NCBI GenBank assembly: GCA_009602725.1
Contig: WELB01000059.1
Coordinates: 334,113 to 365,563 of the forward strand
Direction of reading: 5' to 3'
Length of the DNA: 31,451 bases
Source: Spirogloea muscicola
Lineage: Eukaryota; Streptophyta; Zygnematophyceae; Spirogloeales; Spirogloeaceae
A model generated the notes under the pieces. It had not been told where the DNA came from. It saw nothing but the letters and a program-made list of their open reading frames with translations, and ran no database searches. Within the stretch, counting starts at the first letter, position 1, and every line of letters begins with the position of its first letter. Positions 23,075-31,451 of the stretch are shown here, piece by piece. The translations under genes and the position numbers were made by a program.

Positions 23075-23956
23075 CTGTGACAGTTCGCCTACGATTTCCT
23101 CGAGCGTTCATTCTACATGTAGCCTCTTAGGCCCACCCCTGCTATGGGAATTGATTGGCCAGCTAGTGGCATTGCACCGCCACTGGCGCAACAATCATTT
23201 TTGCCAGGGCCTGCATTCGGTGAAGCAGGCAAGCCCTCACAATGCAGGGCGTCAACAGCAGCTCACTGTCAAGCCCCAAGTCTACTGCTGCCACAGCAAG
23301 CATGGTTTCATTGCTGTCAAACTGGGAGGGCGACTAGTAACCAAGTAAGCAGTGCACCACAGTGAGTGCTAGAAGCTTGTCGGTTGTGGGCTTAGCTGGC
23401 CAGGATACGAAAAGCATCATGTTAGCCTTGACATTGAAGGGGAGCAGCTGCCACGAACGGCCTCCAGTCGCTTGCAGTCTGTGACGAAGAATTTGGGTAG
23501 CGGCAGGCAATTGTGAGTGAGCCAGCTAAATGCACGCAGGAGACTGGTACAGAAGTTGCAAACCCCGTTTGCGACTTCTGTTGAAGATAGACTAAACCTG
23601 GACGGTGTCCGAGAGACGAAAAGGCTACACTGCAAATATGACAACTGGGCGAGCCAGCATCAGCGGAGATATCAAGGAATCAGCTTCTTCCAAATTTACC
23701 AGCGATGGTTGTAAGAGGCCAGCCCAATGGCAGTCTTGTCGGGAGTCCGGGAACCCCATGTCTGCAGCCGACGGAGGGACAGAGCTGGGGAAGAGAGATG
23801 GAGAGCTCCTCACCGGCTGCAGTGCGCTCGTGACAGCATCAAGTCCCACACGCAGAACTCTGGCCTTTGAGGCGCCTCGTCGTGGCGAGGCCTACAGACA
23901 CGGCGACGGTGGTGGCGGCGGAGCTCAGCGGCTCCCAGTGAGGCCGTCGGTGCGCC
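23075..23956. other. Region between the RING gene and the TPR-SGNH gene
   Basis: Two overlapping plus-strand frames are open at about 23138-23348, one reading LIGQLVALHRHWRNNHF, followed by a GTAAGC donor-like site, but I recognise neither. The rest holds a GGCCAGCCC word (near 23718) like the dispersed repeat, and, just before 23957, GC-rich DNA likely to be the promoter and 5' UTR of the next gene. No gene is called. Confidence 0.4.
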
Positions 23957-26900
23957 ATGCGGCTGTACGTGCACTTTGACGGCCCGCCAGCGCACACCCA
24001 CTTGGCCAAGCTCGACGACACCGCCGCCGGCGGCCTGCAGACCGTCGCCCAGCTTCGTCAGGTCGGGCGTGTGCTCCGCCAGCCGGCAGCCATAGATGCT
24101 CTGCAGCGGCAGATGGGGCTGACTCGCCGCTCTCTCCATCTGCGGCGCCGCTGCAGGAGGCCGTTGTGGCTTACAACGAGCTCGTGAGTAGTCGTAGAAC
24201 CTCTACTTGCTTTGCTTGAGGCGCTTCACTCGCATGCGGAGCTCGTAATTCGTTGCTGCTGGTGTTATAGTGGTTGTGGAACTCAGCTAATAACCCGCCA
24301 TCTCTGGGCAGCACGCTGGCGGATGCCTTGCCCTGGACCCGGGCTCCGTCACACTTCTCAATGACCGGTGTGTTCCAAGAGTATCAGAGTACCATAACCC
24401 AGCTTTTAAAGCATCATAAGCCAGCTATTAGAGTTCAGGACTCAGCAATGGGGAGATACATTGACGCTCGGCGGTCAGGAGTGAGCACTTCTGATCTGTG
24501 TGAAGGGCTGAGTGGTCCAGGAAGGTGGCGCTGGAGCCGTCCACGCCTGTGGCCAAGTGCCTACACGACAGGTGCGCTGTGTGCAGCATGTGCCGCTTTC
24601 CTCGATTACGTGTGGCTATGGCTGACTGCACGTAGCAGGTGACACCGACCAGGCTCACCAGCGGGATCCTTCAGTCTCACAGGGCAGACGTCTTTGCGGT
24701 CGTGTCGCCGACTTCCATCAGAGTGACTTCGCCTGAAGGTCAAGCTTGTGGCTCCTCTCAGTATGCAGTCTGCTCAGGACTGCCAATGAATTGTGAACTG
24801 CAGCAGCTTGCATAAGTTTATTTGGCTTGGCCGAGCAGATCTTCGATCCTGTGCTTGCAACCTGCATTACTGCAGGTACCTGCAAGTGCTGGCTCGGAAA
24901 GAGCAGGAATCCGCCACTTACAAAGCAGACTCTTCACTTGCTGCTGTCCTCTGAGGGCTTTGCTCTTTCATCCATGCATTGGGCAGCTGCAGACAAAGCC
25001 ATGCAATGTGAAGGAGAGCTGGCCACATCATACTTGCGACGCGTTACTGACGGCTCAAGCTTTGCAGCCAGCAACGAGGTGTCGGCAAGTCCCACAAAGC
25101 CACCGGTGAGTGTCACTGACCGTACATGCTTGAATGAAATGCTACTGCCACCCTCATCTTACATGACGAGCTTGCACCGTAGACTCCTCATTGGAGCTGT
25201 TGATGACGCTATTTTTAGGAGCTGTGACTAAGTTCAGAGTTGGGCTCAGCAATGGGTTTATAGGACTGGGGTTTGTTGCAACGTGCGCCAATAAGTTGCA
25301 TCTTTGGCTTTTGCATTGCTTATGATACACTGTGGTCTGCAGGAAGTTCATCAATCACTGCCCACGCTGGCGCCCTTCCTTCGGGGGATTCTACATAAGG
25401 CATTGGGGCTTCAGAGAGGAGGCAAGTACAAGGTAAGGAATGGACATGCAGAGCAAAGCAGCAATTACAATCGCATGTCATGAGGCCTTTGACCTCATCC
25501 TAAATAAGTATCAAGATTTCCTTCTGTAGACTTCAGCCTTCACCTGTAAGCTCAAGCACATTCAGGGCCCTAGACCCTGAGTATGCTTGAAGATTCGGTT
25601 CAAGTGAGCTTATCTCTTCCTATTTCCTGTATATGTGACTGAAGCTATGATGCTATGTTGTAGAGCGCTGCTAAGATATATGAGGCTGTTCTGGAAGCTG
25701 CGCCGCAGATTTGCCTCCGCGGGCTCGGTAAGCCACTTGTTGCTCCTTGTCTTGGTAAACACAAGCTTATAATCTATGCATCAGCAGTAGACAGTGCTGG
25801 TGCAACTCTTTCACACAGGGTGCATGTCATGCTCTTGAAGAATAATTAGATTCTGAGCTCTGAACTGCAGCCCTGGTTGCTCTACACTTGCCATTTGGGC
25901 ACACGGAGCAGGTTCCATGGCACTGGCTGTTCAAAAGTACGACCGCGCTATGTCATACTTTCAGCTGGGCACTGTTGCATACTCTACTGACGCGCTTTTC
26001 CATGCAAGGTATGTCTCACTTTTGATATGTTGATCATGAATATAGTGCATGACATATAGTCTCCATGTGTACCTCAAAGCCCAAGTTTCCGATGGCTCAG
26101 TATGGTTCCAGTGATAACCTCAAATGCAGGCTTGGTGAGGTCCTCGAAAGTCTGAAGCAGCACCAAAAAGCGCTCAATGCATATGAGCGCGCCCTGAGCC
26201 TGTTGCTGAGTTGGCCGGACTACGTCATTGAGAGCAATACTGCTCTAGATGAGATTGACCGCAGTGAAGCTGGTGACATGGGCAGCCCAGTTACTGCAAA
26301 CAACCTCAAGGTAGCCTCTGCGCGGTGTCGCTATGCTTTGGGCATGAAGGGCCCCGCATATGACACAGGTCAGTGAACCCTGGCACTGGCAGTTGGTTAA
26401 CAATCTGAAAGTATTTATAATTTTATTCTGTGCGTAACATCGAGGTCGAAAACTACTGTCTCAGCTGCAGGTAGGAGCATGCATGACACTTGTGCCGGTT
26501 GCTTCTTTACATGCTTTGCTGCTCCAGTTGCTGCTGTACTGAAGGAGGAGGACGACAACGTCAGCGCAATACTCGAGTACGCTGCCATCGCCAAGGATAA
26601 CAATCTTGTGGACGACGCCATGCGGGCATTGCTCCGGCTTGTGGTCTTGCGGAAGGACAACAGCAGGGCTATTCGATCACAGCTTGCAGGGCTCGTGCAA
26701 CAGGAGCGTGGCCGCAATGTACTCTTTGGGTACCTGATGGATGTGGAAAATGAGCAGTCGGCGCCGGTCATTCTCTACATAGCCAATACGATCAAGGAGC
26801 AAGGAGGTAGAGTCTTGGCACCTCGCTGCATTGTGATTGCAGCCTTGTTGGTTTTAAGGCAGGGGTGTACTCATCCTGTCTCTCAGGGCTTGTGAAAGTG

Positions 26901-29305
26901 ATCTAGAATCTTGGGCCCAGGAATTATGACTTGAGGCTTTGGATTATGGGAGGTTTTGCATGCATCAAGATATTGGTGTTGAGCTGTCCATGTGCAGGCC
27001 CGAATAGTGCGTATATGTAGGCAGTGTGAAAGAATGCTATAAATGACCAGGGCTGGGATTTAGATCTGGCTGTTGAAGTCAAAGAGTCTGATTAGTCATG
27101 GTTTGACATGGTTCTCATATGGGTTCTACTTGAGTCTGAGTCTGTCATGATTTTGAGTACTTATATTGCACAAATGCATTCTTGGTATTGTAGTGCAAAT
27201 TTGACATTGCTCATGCCGATGGTACTTTGACAGCGGTGGCCGAAGCAGTGGAGCTCATGACAAGGGCTACCAGCTTGAAACCCAAGTCAGCATCATACTC
27301 GCTCAATCTCATCCATACATTGGAGGTGAGCATCAGTTGCGAAGACAGCATACTCACCTCATCTGTGGCATGCTTCTGCTAGCTACTTCTTTGACGTAGT
27401 CACGTGACACAAATCTGCTGAAAGCATCACAACACCGCACTTACCAACATTGGCAATGTGGCCATGTCAGATCTGCAACCGCCTCGAAGACGCCCTGCAA
27501 GAAGCGCTGCGCTTCCTCCAGCTCCAAGAGACCATGGTACTCGGGACTTTGGCCCTGCCGGCGATCGTCCCGCTCCTTGAGGGCCTACCTGTACGAACTG
27601 AGCGTCAATCTAGCATCAAATTGCGGAGCAGCGACACAGGGTTCCTCCTCGAGCACGACAGAAGAGTGTCTACCAAGGGGGCTGACGCCAGGCAGCTCAT
27701 AGGTGAAGACAAGAGCCAGGTATTGCCAGAGGTTGCAGGGCAAATTGATGAAGCTTTGGTTCTGAGAAAGCATTTCAGGTCAGAAGGTGCAGATGAGGTG
27801 CGCCCGAGAGTGAACGTTCCTGCAGACTTCGATCTTCTAAATGTCCTAGACGAAACGAATCAGGAAAGAGGGCAATCTGAGAATCAACATCAGAGCCGCA
27901 TTTCTAGCAGTGACAGCACAGCTTGCAGTGATGGGAAGCACACAGACAATGGTACAGGATCTGTTGACTACCAGTCGGAGCAGCTTGATGTCCTGGCGCT
28001 CCTCTTCACGGTCGTCAAGATCCTGTTCCTCGGAGGCGCCGTGGAGCGGGCACGGCTCATGGCCGGCCTGGTGCAGCGCGCAAGATTGGCCTCCCGGGTG
28101 CCCCTCCACAAGACCATCTTCCGCAACGAGGCTGCATACTTTGGGTGCATCCATCAGGTGCGACCATCGTCCTGGCCGATGAGGTTACATCACAGTGCAG
28201 CCGTATTGATCATGCTCTTCTGTTATGCAGAATTGGGTTCTGGTCCCTTTGTGGTTGCATCTTGCGCAATACAGTGCATCTTGGGAAAGTCTCATGATGA
28301 GGTAAGCATGCACAACGGAAATGGTGGGCATGTGCAGCTCATGGAAGAACACCCAATCAGCCTGCCGCTTCCGCCGCGGGACGAGCAGCCGCTGCTGTAC
28401 CTGGCGGGCGACAGCCACTGCCTGACTGGGGCATGGCGGGCCGTCAGCCTGCATGGGCGCCGCCGGCTGCTAGCGCCCGTCCTCGTGACAGGCCTCAAAG
28501 CATGGCACCTGCGGGACGAGAGCACGTTCTACCCAAAGGTGATGTTCGAGGAGGTCATGGCGCAGATTCCGAACGGCTCCCACTTGATCATGATGTTCGG
28601 CGAGATCGACTGCCGGGAGGGTATCCTCGTCTCGGTCGAGAAAGGCCGCTATAAGGCAGGTCACGCATGCAGACCTGCACCTGCTCATTTAGCAACGCTT
28701 AGCGTTTCTCTAGCTACTCAACGAACGAGCCTCTGAGGACTCGTTTATCGTGTTTATGCCAGGATGTTGAGGAGGGCATTGAAGTCACTGTTGACATCTA
28801 CATAAAGGTGCTCTTGAAATTGATTCACAAGCGGGGGTTTAAGATCTTTGTTCACCCTGTGCCGCCGGTGCTGGACATCACTCGTCCAGTGGTCATCATT
28901 TACAACCGCATTCTAAGGGCAAAGGTGTCGGCAGCCAGCAAGCAGCTCCAGGGAAAGCTGTACTGGTTGGACTTCTTTGAAGACTTGCTGTGCCCCAGAG
29001 GTGTGCAAAGTATCTCCAATGAGCTTCTACTCACCATCACTGATAGGCACTTGGGACTTGGTTGTGGGTTGCAAAGACAGATGCATCTCTTTGCTTATGG
29101 ATAGCTTACATGTCTGCTTCCATGTCTAGGAATAGAGGACACTATGATAATTATATTCTGCCAACTCCATCTAATGTCGTTGCTCTTCACTTCAGGCACG
29201 TTGAGAAAGGGCTTGGAGCTCGATGGAACGCATATGAGCCCTTCGTACATCCAATATCTGTCTGACGCACTCTCGCAAGTCTCCTTCGCCACAAGTGCAT
29301 CGTGA
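23957..29305 (+). CDS. TPR-repeat protein with C-terminal SGNH/GDSL-like hydrolase domain, 16 exons
   Basis: Model: 23957-24056, 24113-24183, 24312-24367, 24521-24571, 24683-24738, 24804-25105, 25343-25432, 25664-25727, 25912-26008, 26130-26368, 26528-26806, 27234-27325, 27471-28157, 28338-28655, 28763-29000, 29196-29305; 949 codons plus TGA. Residues 1-115 are of unclear fold, perhaps ubiquitin-like. Residues from about 220 to 520 hold helical TPR-type repeats (KYKSAAKIYEAVLEAAP, VQKYDRAMSYFQLGTVAY, HQKALNAYERALSLLL). A polar linker at about 540-660 is probably disordered. Residues 745-940 form an SGNH-like domain: GDSH with Ser754 as candidate nucleophile, GEIDCREG in the GxND position, and DGTH with Asp923/His926 as candidate partners. 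TPRs bind proteins; the enzyme-like part would be an esterase or acyl hydrolase, substrate unknown. No signal peptide is evident. The intron after 28655 starts GC. The acceptor at 24804 is a tandem CAGCAG. The first two exons are the least certain part. Confidence 0.78.
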
Positions 29306-29366
29306 TGCTTGAGAGTGAGGTAATGGCTTGTAAATGTGCTCCTCGACAATGGGAATTGCCAGTCAG

Positions 29367-30336
29367 GAAAACTTGCTGGCTTTGAGGCAGCATTTGAGCT
29401 ACTGGGTCAGGGGCCCAGTCCAGAGCCCCAGTTGGTCGACCTGCGTCAAGTATTTTTGAATCCTGACCAGGTGACAATGACGTCGACGGAGCTGGCCATA
29501 GAGAGGTGCAGTAACGCTTCAAGCCCGATAATCCAGGGCTGCTGAGTGTGGGATAAGTGTTATTGGTAATTGAGCCAGGGAGCAATGGCGGTTGCGTGCA
29601 GCCGACCAAGTGAGACTGCACTGCTTGCTCGATGCCCTCTATCTGGTGCTGACACCACGTCATGGTTGATCCTTGTTGACAAATGCATACCAGGACACTT
29701 GGCAGCAGGTCATAATGGATCAGGGGTCCCGCTTTCAGAACCCAAGCAAGTGTCAACTGTGTCGATGCTGCTCATGCGAAGGATCAATGTTTGTTAGTGC
29801 TGCTCACACGGACTTCATAGTACCGCGCAAATGCTCCTCAAGGGTAGCTGCACGAGCTCCAAATTGGAAGACACAGGGCTCGCACTCTTACAAGCTTGTG
29901 GTAGAACATGGTTGTCAAAGTAGCTGCAAAAGCCCCAATGCAGAGAACAGGGTCTGAACAAGCTTGCTTGACAACAATGAAGGGCCATGAGTCATCAAGA
30001 GCAGAGTTCAATTGGTCCAGCTTCGACCTGATTTTGAATTTGCCTCAGGCGCTCTTGAGGCACCAGACTGCAAATCGCAGGCACCGCTGGATGAAGGACG
30101 TGCTTGGGATCCCTTATGTGAGCGATGTAGCTTGCATTGCATGCCTCCCACAAACTGGTGTGAGTCATCACAATTGTCGTGATTCATTCACGGTCTTCCA
30201 TTTGCTTTTGTATGTAAATGGCCACCAAGACCACTGCTGCAAGACTTCTATAGCAGCATTGTCTCAGAAAGTCAAGGTGCAGGTCTCCGAGGCGTGGCGC
30301 AGTATTAAGAGCCTGCAACAGCTTCTCAGGACCTAA
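29367..30336 (+). CDS. Unidentified protein-coding exons (separate gene or 3' continuation of the TPR-SGNH gene)
   Basis: Exon-like blocks with good splice signals: 29367-29470 (reads GFEAAFELLGQGPS and VDLRQVFLNPDQ, GTGACA donor), 29694-29749 (reads DTWQQVIMDQGSRFQNPS), 30049-30117 or longer upstream (reads RRHRWMKDVLGIPY, GTGAGC donor), and about 30268-30336 (reads VSEAWRSIKSLQQLLRT, then TAA). A third exon between 29750 and 30048 is needed to close the phase. Only 61 nt separate the upstream stop from the first block, and the donor A|GTGCAT near 29294 would put it in frame with the hydrolase gene. I do not recognise the family and infer no function. Confidence 0.4.
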
Positions 30337-30454
30337 CAATAGAGCGCGCAGACTCTTCCTGGCAAGCCGCTTGTCCTCGCTTTGGGCGTTGAGGCACGAG
30401 AATCGGAGCCGAAATGTGCAAAAGGCCAGTGGCTGAGAGGAGCAGCTTGTTCGA

Positions 30455-30755
30455 GCAGGGCGGAAGGCCGGCTCGAAGATAGACAGCGAGAAGAGAGAGA
30501 AGGCCCGTGGTGCACATGATATGGAAGGGAGTGGCCTATTTCGAGCCAATACATTGTGCAGGCAAAAGCTAGAGCTGTAAGTGGTTGACCAGCCCAAAAT
30601 AATGAATGATAAAAGTTTGAAGGGTCCAGGAATGCGCTAAAGCGCACAGCAACCAAAGTGGCCACTGGGTGCTCAATATCCCCTGAGATGAGAGAGAGCT
30701 CGCCCATAGAGAAGAGGGGCTGGCAAAGCCAGCCCAAAAAAGAATGGACAAGCCA
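30455..30755 (+). repeat. Dispersed palindromic repeat, fuller plus-strand copy
   Basis: It contains the upstream segment (30467-30571, see the match at 18997-19096) and then the core from 30698: GCTCGCCCATAGAGAAGAGG, GGCTGGCAAAGCCAGCCC and AAAAAAGAATGGACAAG. The palindrome GGGCTGGC-AAA-GCCAGCCC is perfect here. Confidence 0.75.
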
Positions 30756-31025
30756 CATTACTTCTCTCGAAGAGCTAACACGCTAAACTAAGTGAGAGCC
30801 GCATTCTGCAGTGTGCAACTAAATGCCTGCGAAATGCAAGAGAAGGAGCACGCCCCCCAACGGAAGGTCAAGCCACTCGGCAGCGCAAGCGGGCCCCCGC
30901 GGTCGGCCACTCCGTACTGTCGGAAGCGAGGGGGGCGGGAGTAGGTGCCTCGCTGGAGCCGGGTGCCGCGACGGGTTTGAGTGAGTATTGAGTGATGGAG
31001 GGCCTGAGTTTCCAAAGCACAAAAA

Positions 31026-31272
31026 GCCGACGGTCTCCACGCTCGTCGCGTCGACCTGGTGGCCACCCCACAGGCCGGCGGGCCACGTCTGCTTCTGGAT
31101 GTGGTGACTACCGACGCATTTGACCGCTCCCACCCAGCCCAGTCTGCCACCAAGGCTGGGTATGCGGTCGCCTGCGCCGCTCGGGCAAAAGAGATCAAGT
31201 ACGCCGACCATCCACCGGAAGACGAGTTCTTCCCGTTGGCAATTGACATCCATGGGGCACTGGGCGCTCGGT
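31026..31272 (+). mobile_element. 247-bp internal slice of the non-LTR retrotransposon endonuclease
   Basis: Read against the reverse complement of 19736-19982, this segment has the same length and I found no mismatch. It codes for the same endonuclease stretch (from HARRVDLVATP to DIHGALGAR) on the plus strand. It begins in mid-frame and stops in mid-frame: at 31273 it meets AGAAGGTGCTCGCCCATTG, the dispersed repeat. It lacks both ends of the element, so it is not an ordinary 5'-truncated insertion. Confidence 0.9.
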
Positions 31273-31279
31273 AGAAGGT

Positions 31280-31380
31280 GCTCGCCCATTGAGAAAAGGG
31301 GCTGGCAAAGCCAACCCAAAAAGAATGGACAATGTTCAAAGCCAAAGAAAGAGGTGCTGAAAAAGGACTACACTACAAAG
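31280..31380 (+). repeat. Dispersed palindromic repeat abutting the retroelement slice
   Basis: The core GCTCGCCCATTGAGAAAAGG and GGCTGGCAAAGCCAACCC is followed by AAAAAGAATGGACAAT, AAAGAAAGAGGTGCTGAAAA and GGACTACACTACA, matching the minus-strand copy at 18823-18929 throughout. Confidence 0.8.
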
Positions 31381-31451
31381 TGCAAGATGGTGCAGAGGGA
31401 GATGCAGATGGCTGCTCAGTATCCACGTGTGAGCAACAGCAGATCAGAGTA

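Noticed and set aside
29750-29870. Cysteine-rich read-through reading CQLCRCCSCEG
   Set aside because: It follows a GTGTCA donor and looks like intron sequence; Cys spacing fits no zinc-binding family that I know.

Overview
The window is nuclear DNA of a photosynthetic green eukaryote, most likely a chlorophyte green alga. It carries an LHCA3-type photosystem I antenna gene. Its genes are broken into many short exons (24 visible in one gene), exons are GC-rich, and introns are small (mostly 55-350 nt). The narrower placement (for example Trebouxiophyceae) is inference. There is no bacterial operon structure, CRISPR array or rRNA. All spliced models were assembled by eye from reading frame, splice signals and protein family similarity; every multi-exon model below has a total length divisible by three.

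Layout. 1-4787 (+): presequence protease PreP, missing only the N-terminal targeting region at the window edge. 4788-5881: convergent intergenic stretch with a 30-bp perfect hairpin. 5882-8549 (-): PurC, SAICAR synthetase, with one spurious N in exon 1. 8550-9928: repeat-bearing intergenic DNA. 9929-11485 (-): LHCA3, whose start is lost in a 123-nt poly-T run plus a 423-nt gap (11486-12031). 12032-18269 (+): MSH4, the meiotic MutS homologue, whose start is lost in the same gap. LHCA3 and MSH4 are therefore divergent, and their shared upstream region is not resolved. One MSH4 intron holds a 262-bp near-perfect inverted repeat. 18270-19478: interspersed repeats. 19479 to about 20870 (-): 3' part of a non-LTR retrotransposon with a restriction-like endonuclease. 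20870-22340: very GC-rich DNA with GCC microsatellites and unresolved exons. 22348-23074 (+): C-terminal exons of a RING-H2 ubiquitin ligase. 23957-29305 (+): a 949-residue protein with TPR repeats and a C-terminal SGNH/GDSL-like hydrolase domain. 29367-30336 (+): exons of an unidentified protein. 30450-31451: repeats and a 247-bp slice identical to the retrotransposon at 19.7-20.0 kb.

The genes do not form a pathway. PreP (peptide clearance in organelles), PurC (purine synthesis) and LHCA3 (light harvesting) have organelle-linked roles; MSH4 acts in meiotic crossing over. The most distinctive material is non-coding or mobile: the intronic foldback, a dispersed repeat family built round a GGGCTGGC/GCCAGCCC palindrome, and the retroelement slice. 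Three introns appear to begin with GC instead of GT.
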